Below are positions 11,181 to 21,912 of a stretch of DNA of 64,000 nucleotides, one piece after another. Source of the DNA: Mercurialis annua (lineage: Eukaryota > Streptophyta > Magnoliopsida > Malpighiales > Euphorbiaceae); assembly GCF_937616625.2 (NCBI RefSeq), contig NC_065571.1, positions 54,855,651 through 54,919,650 of the forward strand, written 5' to 3'. The translations under genes were made by a program, and so were the position numbers. Numbering within the stretch: position 1 is the first letter of the stretch; every line of letters begins with the position of its first letter. A model generated the notes under the pieces. The model searched no databases. It saw only the letters and a program-made list of their open reading frames with translations, and was not told the DNA's origin.

Positions 11181-12592
11181 GGCTTAATCACAAAAAAATG
11201 CCAAATCTATACGTTTTGTGTCAATTATAGCCAAACCTTTAAAAATCACCAGATTTAGCCAAACCTTATATGTTCTGTTTCTTTTTTAGCCATTTTTAAT
11301 CGAACCAGTTTTTCTGACACCGTGTCGTCCACGTCGCCGCCAACTAAGTAATTGGTTGGCATGTCAGCTGAAATATTTAAATAAGGTTTGGCTATAACTG
11401 ACACAAAAAATAGGTTTAATTTTTGGATGAATAAATCTAATTTTAAATTCAAGCTAATTTTTAAATTCAAGCTAATTTTTAAATTTAATAATTAGTAAAT
11501 TAATTATATCATTTATGAAATTTATATATATTTGAAAATAATTAATATTTCCTATTTAATAATAATTAAAATTAATTTTAATTTTTTATTTAACCTGATT
11601 AAATCTAATAAATTTATATTATAATATATTTTAATGAATATGTAATTAAAAAAATGAATTAATGGATTACTTAAAAATTAATGTTGAATTAAATTTGGTG
11701 AAAGGGTTTAATGTTCATGATGATTTTGAACTTGATTTATTATTTTTAATGTTGTTGAGATCTTGTTATGACTGGATTTAGGTAATAAATAAAATAGTAA
11801 TGTGTAAATTAAGATAAGTTTTTGGTTATGCCGAGTAAAATGACATATGCGTTTATGCTTATAAACATCATGATATATATTGATTACACCACAATGAGTT
11901 TAACTTTTTAAACAAAAAAATGAAAAAATAATTACACTCGTCCTTTAAATAAGCAGTCTATTCAGTGATTATTTTTATGTTTATGTGTATAGTTAAATTA
12001 TGAACACTGTTGTATGTTTGTTGTGTATATTACTCTCATATTGTTCGTTGGAAGACGAACAATTAGATCTCAAACGCGGCGGTGTCAAAGAACCGATGAC
12101 TGGAATTTAAAATAAATAAATTTCAAGATGAATATGACATTTTTTTGTTTTTAATAAAATTTAAATTAATTATATATCCATCAAATATATATAAAAAATT
12201 ATTAAAATTATTTAAATTTAGTAATAAAATAAATTAATTTTAATTAGCGTTAAATAAAAATATTATTTTTTAAATATATATGAATTTTATTATAATATAA
12301 TTAATTATTTAATTATTTAATTTTAAAATTAGTTTTATTCATCAAAAAAATACCAAACCTATGCATTTTGTGAGTTATAGCCAAACCTTATTTAAATATT
12401 CCAGCTGCCATGTAAGCCAATTGCTTAGTTGGCGGTGATGTGGACGACACGGTGTCAGAAAAACCGGTTCGATTCAAAAATTGCTAAAAAAGAAACAGAA
12501 CATATAAGATTTGGCTATATCTGGTGATTTTTAAAGGTTTGGCTATAATTGACACAAGACGTATAGGTTTGGCATTTTTTGGTGATTAAGCC
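11181..12592. mobile_element. Large Mutator-like foldback element nested in 10630-13089
   Basis: Perfect 11-bp tips GGCTTAATCAC and GTGATTAAGCC. The outer arms of about 250 bp are near-complementary and include a GC-rich core (ACACCGTGTCGTCCACGTC on the left, GACGTGGACGACACGGTGTC-like on the right). About 900 bp of very AT-rich DNA lies between, with no convincing gene. Perfect 9-bp target duplication TAAAAATGC (11172-11180 and 12593-12601). The open frame on the minus strand at 11255-11470 lies within the left arm and is not a gene. Confidence 0.88.
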
Positions 12593-12699
12593 TAAAAATG
12601 CAAATTAGAACAATATTAAGTAATATAAATGGTGTATTTGAATTTGTTTCCAACTGAAGATTTTAAAAGATAAACCCATAAAAAAAATCAAAGAGAAAA

Positions 12700-13057
12700 G
12701 GCCAAATGTCATAAAAAGGCCAAACCTTTCATGAAAGTTTCACAAAAGTCCTGACTTTCCAATTTTGTCGATTTTGGCCAAAAACAAATTATTTGGTTTC
12801 AATTGTGGCCAACTCTCAATTTGATGTCAATTTGTCTATGTGACGCCTATGTGGCGCCTATGTGACATGCCAAATATTGAAAGGTCGGGACTTTTGTGAA
12901 ACCAAATAATTCATTTTTGGCCAAAATCGATAAAATTGAAAGGTCAAGACTTTTGTGAAACCAAATAATCAGTTTTTGGCCAAAATCGACAAAATTGAAA
13001 GGTCGGGACTTTTGTGAAACTTTTGTGAAAGGTTTGGCCTTTTTATAACATTTGGCC
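12700..13057. mobile_element. Mutator-like foldback MITE nested in 10630-13089
   Basis: Tips GGCCAAATGTCAT and ATAACATTTGGCC, with arms rich in AAAGGTTTGGCC and in repeats of a GGTCGGGACTTTTGTGAAAC-type unit (three copies between 12890 and 13025). Perfect 9-bp target duplication AAGAGAAAA (12691-12699 and 13058-13066). Confidence 0.86.
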
Positions 13058-13391
13058 AAGAGAAAAATATATTTTTGAATGATTAAGCCAAAACAAAAAG
13101 CAAGAAGTGTTTGATTTTTAACGGAGAAAAAGGGCAAATGGAGAAAAGGGCTTCGTCCCTCAACTCATATCACCAAGCCCAACCCATCCGTTATTTATTT
13201 TATAATATATTTCCTTCTTTTAAAATTTTATTTCTTAATTTAGTAGTTTCATATTTACTACTATTATTATTATTTTATTATTTCTATTGTTTCTATTATT
13301 ATTATAGAATTCCGTGTTATTTTGGAATAATTGCTCTCTAAAAAAAAGCAAAACCATTAAATAAATTGACATAAATATATAAATATACTAA

Positions 13392-13495
13392 TGGACTATA
13401 GCTCAAATTATATAAATGTTATGCAACAAATTGTTAGGTTGTAAGTTCAAATCCTCCTACAAGCATTTTTCTTTTTTCAATTATCAAAAAACAAA
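13392..13495 (+). mobile_element. tRNA-derived SINE, family A, plus-strand copy
   Basis: Reads ACTATAGCTCAAATTATATA (box A region), then TTGTTAGGTTGTAAGTTCAA with the box B core AGTTCAAATCC, then a C/T-rich body and a degenerate A-rich tail. It aligns base for base with the reverse complement of 22734-22843 with scattered changes. Confidence 0.62.
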
Positions 13496-14454
13496 TTGTA
13501 TAATATTAGTAAGTTTAACATCAAGTAGTCGGTAATAGTCTAAGCGGCCATAATTAATGAACCATAAATTTAGAATTTAAATAGAATAAATGAATTAATT
13601 TGATTGTTGGATATGTTTTTAGATCGAGCGATATCAGTTATCCGTTATAAATATCGTCCAGTATTCTAAGGATAACCGCTCAAAGTTTAAGTTTCACATT
13701 CATCTGCATTATAAGAGCATTTCCGATGAATTCCTTAAAAATATCAAAAAATTTAATTTAAAAAATTTGACAAAAAAATTAAAAATTTCATTAATTTTTT
13801 ATAATTTAAATTTGTAGTAGAGAGTTAATTAACTCTCCACATTTAGAAATAATAAACCAATATATAATTTAAACTAAAATAGAATATATTATTTAAACTA
13901 GAAAAATAAACTAAGATAGAAAATAATAAATCAATAAATTATTTAATTTTTATGAAAATAAAAAGTTATAAATTGAAAAATGTATTGGACTAAAATTAAA
14001 ATTATACACTTTATCTTTAAGATGCTTTATATGTTACAAAACATATTTTTTATTCTAAAATATATCATTGGAGATGTTCTAACTATGAGTCTTTAATTGG
14101 ATTTAAATAAAAAAAAGATTTTTTTATCCATAATTTTTACCATTTTATTAAATATATTCATAAAAAAATTGGACTTTCCGATCTTTCAATTTTATAAATT
14201 GGAACAAATATATCCAACTTTCAATTTCGACATATTATCGAAATTTATTTTTAAAAAATTTGATTCTATAAATAATTATTTTACACAATTCAATTGGTAT
14301 TTCAGTTTAGATTGAGGAGTGTCCATTGATCACTCAAATCCTAATTCCGACTCGTAAATTAATTTTATATTTTAAAATTAAAAAATTAATATCAATGTAT
14401 TAAATTTTCTAAGGACCAATAAAAAGGAAATAAAATACTAATACCAATTTTTTC

Positions 14455-15065
14455 TTAAGTGATGGAGTCTGTCTTCTGATCCGGTGAAGTAACCTGCAAA
14501 ATAGGGTAAAAACCAACCGGACGATGGTTGTCTGATTAACTCTCCGATGTTAAAGTCAGTCTAGGCTTTGAGCATCGTTTTGAATAAGTGAATGTAGTTG
14601 TGTGTTTAGGCATACCTCAAGCTTTTTTTATGGTAGATGATCGTATATCTTATAGAGTTGGAATAGAAAGATAAATCCTATTTAGTAGGGTTTGATTTTG
14701 ATTAGGAGTATAATTTTTTAGTCAGACATGAGTCCTAGTTAATAATAACGTCTTCCTAAATAGCCTCGTCTTTCTAAATTAGAGATTATCTTACTATGTT
14801 GGAGACTGTATCCAAACAGGAAAGATATTCGAGAATCTTCGCAGATCTGGTAATCTGTTCGAATTCAGAGTCGACGCGCTTTATCCAAGTTCTCAGGGAT
14901 TCGGTCTCATCCTTGTGGACGAGATTATATTCTAATCGAGGCGGATCTTATAAATTTGAACACCGGTTTCGTCTGACTTAACCCTTTGAACGGAAGTCCG
15001 ACATCGTCTGAGGATGGATCTCCTGCGACTCGGCTTCATAGTATTTATGGTAGGATTCGGTATCT
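14455..15065. other. Unassigned GC-richer island
   Basis: About 600 bp with clearly higher GC than its surroundings, containing stretches such as CCGGTGAAGTAACCTGCAAA and CGGAAGTCCGACATCGTC. No credible protein is encoded: the 61-codon frame at 14796-14981 matches nothing I know. The composition recalls decayed LTR or gene remnants; I cannot assign it. Confidence 0.3.
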
Positions 15066-15249
15066 ATCACTAAGTATTGTGAATCATCTATTTTTTGAAG
15101 AAAAAAAAAACTCCTAATTATAGATTCATATTTCATTAGTTAACTTTTATCTTTAGATATCAATTAAAAAAATTGGAATGAAAATAGAAATTTTATTTGA
15201 AATTGGATACCAAACCTGCTTCAAACTCGGTCTATATATGAATTAAAAT

Positions 15250-15390
15250 ATCCGTTTACTTGTATTTTTCTTGTATAAATCAGGTCTTAGTCTTTGATTA
15301 ATCATCACTAGTTTGAGTCGCATGCAGCACATGAATTGATCAATTAATTCCATTTAATCATAAGCGCGCTTCGTATTAAAATTAATGTAA
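15250..15390. repeat. Partial third copy of the duplicated RING-cluster spacer (upstream of gene 4)
   Basis: TATAAATCAGGTCTTAGTC, GATTAATCATCACTA and ACATGAATTGATCAAT follow the same order as in 8165-8240. The rest of the unit is broken up by transposon insertions. Confidence 0.65.
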
Positions 15391-15709
15391 GTATGCTTTT
15401 AATTTGATTAATCAAAGATGTGTAGTAGTGCTCGGTGAAATTGATTATATAATTTCATATGTTCCTCGCGGCTGTGTTTTATTAGGTAGGACATTGGGAC
15501 TGTGGGAGTTGGTATACCATTTCTTAAGGCAAATTGAACTAATATATAGTATCTAAAAGTATAAAGCATTGATAAATATATTTTTAATTATTTTTATTAT
15601 TTTATTCTAATAATTTTATGATATATGTCAATTACATCCAAATATATAACAAAAATAAAGCTATAACTAATAAAATAAAAAATAAATGTGTATGTAGGCG
15701 AAGTTCCTC

Positions 15710-15945
15710 AATTTAATCACGAACTTTAAAATGTGTCAATTGTATATAAGCGAAGTCCCATTTTTTTTTTCAATTCTCACGAGATTATAATATGATAATG
15801 TAGTCGTCAAAAATGATGTCTACTCAGCAAAATCACACCAATGAATGAGTTTTGCGTAAGCATATGCATCGAATTGAGAAAAAAATGAAATCTTCTGCAC
15901 ACAATTGAGACGTTTTAAAGTTCGTGATTAAATAGAAAATATATA
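15710..15945. mobile_element. Inverted-repeat element (MITE-like)
   Basis: Left arm TTTAATCACGAACTTTAAAA and right arm TTTTAAAGTTCGTGATTAAA are exact complements, extended by ACAATTGA-type sequence on both sides. The termini and target duplication are unclear. Confidence 0.6.
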
Positions 15946-16621
15946 TATGGTTTATGAATTTATTTAAAATAGCGTATAAGAATAATACATGCTAATAGGT
16001 CTAATTGCCAAAATAATTTTAAATTTTTCATGTCTTTAAGATTTATTTCTATGAGAATAAAGATGAAAATGGCAGTGAATTTGATTTTCTTTATGTTTTT
16101 ACTTATATATAATATAAAATAAACTATTTAAAAATATTAAATAATTAGTAATATATGAAAAAAATGCTTCCACTTGTATTAAGTATGTTTTTTTTAGAAA
16201 AAAAATGTGTAATATATTTAAATAAAAATAAAATAGTAGTTTATTATTAAAATATTGATATATTTTTTATAAATGTATAAATTATATCATTTTTATTTTT
16301 TACATAATTATATATATTTTTATTAATATTATTGTTCAAAATTTTAAGATGATTGATTAGTCATATGCTGTTATGCTTATTTGTGGCGGGCTGCGGGGCT
16401 TGTGACTTTAAGAGTAATGTGATTATGTGACTGACTGACTTCCACTTGCCATGAGCTGCCCTGGTCATTTTTAATCAGTAATATAATCTGTATACATAAA
16501 AGTTATTTTGTCATATTTAACAATAACTTTATAATATACAATACATTTACTTTTTTAATTATGTAAATTATTTGTTAAGTGTTTATAACAGAAATATAAT
16601 AAGTATTAATAATAAAAATAA

Positions 16622-17001
16622 GGCCTAATGGTAGAAAAAACCCAAACCTTTGCAATTGTTGCAATTATATCCAAACCTTTTAATTTTTACAATAATATCC
16701 AAATTGCATTTTTTTTGTTGCAATATTATCCAAATTGCATTATTTGTAGCAATAATAGTCAAATTGATGGCTAAACTTGTTGTTTTCAATTAAGATATTA
16801 GGCTATTATTATTTTTTGATGTATAATGATATAGTAAAAATCTCCAAAAATGACAAAAAACTCAAAAAAAATCACATAAAAAGTGCAATTTGGATATTAT
16901 TACAACAAAATAATACAATTTGGATATTATTGCAAAAATTAAAAGGTTTGGATATAATTGCAACAAGTCGTAAAGGTTTGGGTTTTTTTTGCCATTAAAC
17001 C
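16622..17001. mobile_element. Mutator-like foldback MITE (GGCCTAATGG family)
   Basis: Tips GGCCTAATGG and CCATTAAACC. The arms contain the repeating theme CCAAACCTTT, GCAATTATATCCAAACC and ATATCCAAATTGCA and its complement. Perfect 9-bp target duplication TAAAAATAA (16613-16621 and 17002-17010). Relatives lie at 26584 and 37089. Confidence 0.87.
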
Positions 17002-17022
17002 TAAAAATAATTATATTCTTCT

Positions 17023-17248
17023 TAAGCAGACCGAATCTACCACGTCATTCGTAAACTAAGTCACTTATAATACAAGTATACAACACCTCGTTAAATATAA
17101 TGACAATATCGTAATAATTATGCAATAAATGCATTTAAATCTTAATGATGATATTACAATATTGCCATCATTTTAATGAGGTGTTATATTATGAGTGGTT
17201 TAATATACGGATGACGTGATAGATTCAGTCTACCTAAAAATTTCTCAT
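17023..17248. mobile_element. Foldback MITE, AAATTTTTAGGTAGACTGAA family
   Basis: The outer arms (AGACCGAATCTACCACGTCAT on the left, ATGACGTGATAGATTCAGTCT on the right) and inner arms (AACACCTCGTTAAA and TTTAATGAGGTGTTA) fold on each other. Dispersed relatives are at about 40737-40909, 51184-51375 and 58600-58795, and an isolated end is at about 17430-17462. Confidence 0.7.
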
Positions 17249-18326
17249 ATACTTAGTATTAAATAAGAATATTATTCTATTAAATCTTCTTACTATAATT
17301 TTTTTTCTTCTAATTTGTGTCTGATTAGTTATAACGTTATTATGATAATATGGAGAAAATTAACATTTTCTTTTTAACTCTAAAGAGGAAAACAAGACGA
17401 AGCATTTTTTGTGAATGATTCATAGTCCTACGTGGTGGACTAGGTTCACCTAAAAATTTCTCAGCAAATAGGTTTCAAATTAATAGGCTATAAGACTAAC
17501 ATTAGAGATCAAATTGAAATTAGATCTCTTTGTAGGTTTAAGTCATGCACGGTTGCGAATAATTGCAATTCAATATTTTAATCTTTGCCTTTAGTCTAAA
17601 CGTATAATTTAGTTTTTCATCTAAAGTAATTAAACTACTAAATATATTATCAACTAGTCATTTAGTATAAACAGGCCTTTAATAAAACTTGACCAGATAA
17701 ACTCTAATTAATGATAGTTGAGAAAATTTAAAAAAGTAGTGAAAACACACCAATTTTTTAGTCGTTAAAAAATACTAAATAATGTTCTTTAGGAAAATGG
17801 TTTCACGTTATTTAGCAGTGCTCTTTTTAATTGTTTTTTTGCTATTTAGGTCTTCAATTTTTGTAAAGGTTACAAATAAACCCTTTAAATTTTTGAAAAA
17901 ACCGAAGTCTTTTTAATTTATTTTTTGGAAACTTAGCTCTTCATTTTTTTTAGTTATTTCTGTGAGTTTTTTTTTTCAGTATGAGTTTATTTGCAACATT
18001 TAAAAACATTGAAAACATAATTAAACTAAAAAACTAAAATTGTCAAAAAAAATTGAAATAATTAAACTTTCTAAATAATTTGAAATATTTTTTCATTACC
18101 TTCTGCCTGTTCTTTACTCATCAAAAAATCTTCAAGTCACCTTCCCTATATAACACGTGATACAAATAATTTAAAGTGTACAAAATTCAAATTTGGGTTC
18201 TGAATTCCTCTATAAATATAGTTCATTTTCCTCTATATTTCTATATCACTTCATCTCTATTATTATTTTTTCTGTGAATCATCATATAAAACCCTAATAT
18301 ATTTGCAGAGCTCTCGTTTCATTAAC

Positions 18327-18632
18327 ATGGCAAATATATCAGTCTTATCATTGATTGATGTCAGCTTTGACATGGATGAAGCTTTAACTCTGCCTCCAAA
18401 TTTCGGGCACCAGATCTCAGAATCGAACACTTTGGTCGATGAAATGCCGACAGTAACATCATCGGCCCATGATGTTTGTTCGATTTGCATGGAAGGTTTT
18501 GAAGAATGTGTAAGAATTGGGAAGAAAGTGGCTTGCGGCCATGTTTACCATGCACCTTGTATCTCTTCTTGGCTTTCTAATTGTAATTCTTGCCCTCTTT
18601 GCCGGTTCGATATCTTCCCTGCTGCAAAATAG
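18327..18632 (+). CDS. Small RING-H2 zinc-finger protein, cluster copy 4
   Basis: Intronless, 101 residues, starting MANISVLSLIDVSFDMDE. It differs from copy 3 at about nine positions, including one inserted Ala before the RING. All RING-H2 ligands are present (CSIC, VACGHVYHAPC, CPLC). The start is the ATG aligned with copy 3; the open frame continues upstream only into the leader without another ATG. The leader (AAAACCCTAATATATTTGCAG) and the TATA region (CTCTATAAATAT, about 120 bp upstream) are shared with copy 3. It lies 8.5 kb from copy 3 because the spacer is packed with transposons, whereas the other spacers are about 3 kb. Ubiquitin ligase function is inferred from the domain. Confidence 0.86.
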   Translation: MANISVLSLIDVSFDMDEALTLPPNFGHQISESNTLVDEMPTVTSSAHDVCSICMEGFEECVRIGKKVACGHVYHAPCISSWLSNCNSCPLCRFDIFPAAK

Positions 18633-20170
18633 TTAGCAGATAATTTTTTTATGATCATTTCATTTTGTTTAGCTCACAGTTAGGTAACCAATGCATAGGA
18701 TCACATCGATTTTTTTCTCTATCAATTAGTCTGTATTATAATGTTGGCTTTTCCTTTTAATATGGAGGAAGATGAACCATTTTACCTTTTCTAATTTTAT
18801 TATGGGCGTTCAATCGGATTGGAGTACTAGATCAAACCGCAAATATGAAATCATTTCGGTGAATACCTGAAATCTGGTTTAGTTCTCCAATTTTTTTATT
18901 GAACCGGTTCAATCGCATTTAACCAATTAAATCGGTTAGATTTAAAACTATGCTAAAATATCATTTCATCTAAAATTGATAATTTATAATTCAAATGCGA
19001 ATATTCTTATTAATTACATATGGATTTTATGAGGATGAACATTTTTTTTAATATATAGTTTAAAAATTAATTAATATTCAAGATATCTCCAATCCAACTC
19101 TAAAATAGAATATATATACTCTATTTTACAGTTTTTGACTTTTTTATTTAGAGTTTTCTATTAAAATTGTTTTTACTTTTTTGACTTTATAAATTATTTG
19201 TTTAACTCATAATTAATACTAGTTTATACAATTACATCTTATAATAAAATGATATATACGAATGTTATAATTTTATAATTTAATTTCTTTATATAGAACT
19301 TATTATAAAATTAAATCAATAACCAAAATTCTGCATAAATTATAAGTGAATGACATCAAATATCAAACAAATAACAATATTCTAATATTAAGCAAAATGA
19401 TAATATACATTTTAATATTAAATTATAATAGGAATAATTTAATGAAGTAAACTTATTTTATATTGTTACACGATTATAAAGTGTAATATGGTGAAATATT
19501 TTTAGAGTTAGAGATAGAGTTGAAAAAAGATTTACTCTAATTTTTTATACAAAATTACTGTTAAATAAAAAGAGTGAACAGTTACATTCTACTTTACAGG
19601 TTTCAAGACTCTTTCGATTTAAATTTGATATTGAAGCCTGATAAAATTACATTTATATCTACTAAAAATATATTATTTTTATTAATTATATTTCTTCTAT
19701 CTTCTTTTGTACCGTTTGGGTGTAATTGTGGGACTCACAAAATTAACAAATCATAATGTCAAAATTAGTTTTAGAAATATATTTATGAAGTCATTTTATT
19801 AACAGAAACTTAGAAACGTGATGCATTCTCTTTAGTATATAGGAATCAAACAAAATTAATTTTAAAAATTTATTAAACAAGTAAAATAAACAAAATAATT
19901 ATAAAACTGTTTTCAAAAAGAAATAGATCAAATAAAAAAAATAAAAATGAAAAGGACTTTAGAATAGAATAGATTTTACCTAAACATAGTGCATTGGCAA
20001 TGGCAATTTCCTCTTTGTTTATAACTGTCAAAAAACCAGCACAAGAGAATTTGCATTTGAGTACGAAATGAAAAGACGGGCTCCGATCCATAGTTAAGAA
20101 CGTTGAATTTTCCAATCTACTCAAAAATATGTCAGTTCTTAACGTGATCGTGTGCTTGCCTAAATTATTA
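18633..20170. other. AT-rich spacer without a gene
   Basis: 3' flank of RING gene 4, partly shared with that of gene 3 (TAGCTCA, CAATGCATAGGAT). At about 18806-18940 there is a stretch rich in AACCGGTTCAATC and TCGGTT-type motifs resembling hAT miniature elements elsewhere in the window. The remainder is featureless. Confidence 0.4.
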
Positions 20171-21903
20171 GGGTTGTTTCCAAAATAATTACCCCTAAAA
20201 ACATAATTCCCAATTAATGCTCTCACCATAAATCCGCTGAATCCGCAATTCATAATTGCGAATTCATCTAATCACCTGATTAATAAATACTCAGGTGATT
20301 AAGCACCAATCCAAGCTACTAAACCGCTTGGATTGGTGCACCCAATCATTGGGGAGACAACTTTTGTCTCCCTAATAGTTGGATAATTAATTTAGGGTTA
20401 ATGATTGGGCAATTATTATTCAATCATTAACTAAAATTCTTTAAATAAAAAAATATTTTTAAATTTAATATAATCCAACAATCAAATATAAACACATTTT
20501 AATATTTTTAATATATATTTAATAATTTAAAATCTATAAAAATATTAAAAATGGAATAGCTGAATTTTAATATTTGTAATAAACAATAAAAATAATATTA
20601 TTTAAAATTGTTTACATAAATTTTCAGTACACAATACAACAATACTAATTACGAAATCGTGCTGGTTTCTGCATCCGAGTCCTCATGTAGTAACCCTGCT
20701 GAGTCCGTCGGTGGCGTGAGGTATTAGTCACAATGTTATAGTCGCCGGCATCACCCTCGTCACTGTCATCGGAATCGTCACTGTCATTGTCGCTAGCCGG
20801 GTCCGACTGGTCAGCGACTGGAGCTGGCGTAGTGTCTGGGTATCGGGTAAAACTTGGAGGCGTGAAATGCTGAAATTGATGTTCCGAAAATGGCTCAGAA
20901 GACAGATCTGCACCGGAGCACCACGGCTCCGTAGTCGAGAAAAACATTCGTGAAGGATCCTGAGCCTGAGGCGACCCAGAGGCACCTGATGTGACGTGGA
21001 CGCCTGTCCTAAAGAAGGGGGGACAAGATGATAGAACAGCTCTTCAACAAAAACAGACGGTGTCGATCGGTGCAGGCCATAACCGATCTGACTCTGGCTG
21101 AGGCGGCGTGCCTATAGGAATATATCCCATCTCGCGCAGAATGCATGGAAAGACGGAATCAGCGCCGGCGGAACCTGAACAATGTAATTTATTAGATTAT
21201 TTTCTGAAAGAAAAGATTATAAATTAAAAAATTAAATATAATAAAATAGCTCGAACCTGTGACTCAGATGGCTCAGGTGGATCCCGAGTAGTCGTAAATA
21301 TCGTATGTCTAAAAGACGAGTCAACCTACGGCATCGGCGCCCACGGGACCTTAACAACGTAATTTATTAGATTATAAACTAAAATAAAAGATTATAAATT
21401 TAAAAATATAATAAAGTAACTCGAACCTGTGACCCCGATGGCTTTGGTGGATCCCAAGTGGTCGTAAATGTCGTATGTCCAAAAAATGAGTTAACATACT
21501 GCATCGGCGCAGGCGGACCTAAAATACTAACATCGGGTGGCACTAAGAGTAAGACCATAAAATACGAGTTAATCCAGTTAAATTTTATATTAAACTTACT
21601 CAAACCTGTGGATATGATGCCTGGCATGTCGTTCCGGAGGTTGACCCATACTACAGTCTTTCCCAGTAGTCCGTTTGGAGTTTCTTCGAGGTCCCCCTAC
21701 ATGAGAATCAGTTGACCACTAACTCCGTCAGTGGTAATTGATTCCCATGTGAGAATCAATTAACTCCCCTTAATTGTAATTAAGGGGAGTCTTCAATTAT
21801 GAATTGTGGATTCATGGGTGACTCCGCAATTCATAATTGCGGATTGGGGGAGGCACCATATGGAAAATATGTTTTTTAAGGGTAATTATTTGGAAAAATT
21901 CTA
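20171..21903. mobile_element. Mutator-like element carrying gene-like fragments (Pack-MULE-like)
   Basis: The termini are inverted over roughly 30 bp (TTTCCAAAATAATTACCC on the left, GGGTAATTATTTGGAAAA on the right), followed inward by a second shared inverted block, CCGCAATTCATAATTGCG. A perfect 9-bp direct repeat AAATTATTA flanks it (20162-20170 and 21904-21912). Subterminal regions hold several perfect short hairpins (AATCACCTGA with TCAGGTGATT, CCAATCCAAG with CTTGGATTGG, ACTCCCCTTAATT with AATTAAGGGGAGT). The centre is much richer in GC and carries a gene fragment on the minus strand. Confidence 0.72.
20645..21700 (-). pseudogene. Gene fragment with repeated exon-like modules inside the Mutator-like element
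   Basis: On the minus strand, exon-like segments alternate with AT-rich intron-like ones. Three segments end in CAG followed by GTT(C/T)GAG (at about 21427, 21257 and 21605). Two are clearly duplicates: both encode a PxAPMPxV(N/D)S-type stretch ending in HTxFTTTxDPPxPSxSQ, but the one near 21260-21350 has an in-frame stop. The last segment (20645-20947) stays open for 100 residues, with a proline-rich part, then a run of Asp/Ser (DNDSDDSDDSDEGDAGD), and a basic end (MRTRMQKPARF). I do not recognise the family; a transposon-associated plant gene with a low-complexity tail is possible. Disrupted frames suggest no full protein is made. Confidence 0.5.
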
Positions 21904-21912
21904 AAATTATTA

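Larger units (their letters stand above)
10630..13089. mobile_element. Old Mutator-like foldback element carrying three nested insertions
   Basis: The left tip AGCTTAATCAT and right tip ATGATTAAGCC are inverted. Behind them the left arm (10991 onward: AATATCCCAC to TTTTAAAATCTTCA) and the right arm (12650-13089: TGAAGATTTTAAAAG to AAAATATATTTTTGAATG) remain complementary once the younger elements at 10641-10990, 11181-12592 and 12700-13057 are set aside. A-rich 9-bp flanks (GAAAAAAAA and AAAACAAAA) are compatible with a target duplication but are not diagnostic. Confidence 0.65.

Noticed and set aside
18303..18326. Longer start for RING gene 4
   Set aside because: The extension has no ATG and lies in a leader that is conserved with gene 3 at DNA level.
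19873..20253. Minus-strand open frame of 126 codons
   Set aside because: It runs through AT-rich DNA into the terminal repeat of the Mutator-like element and has no recognisable domain.
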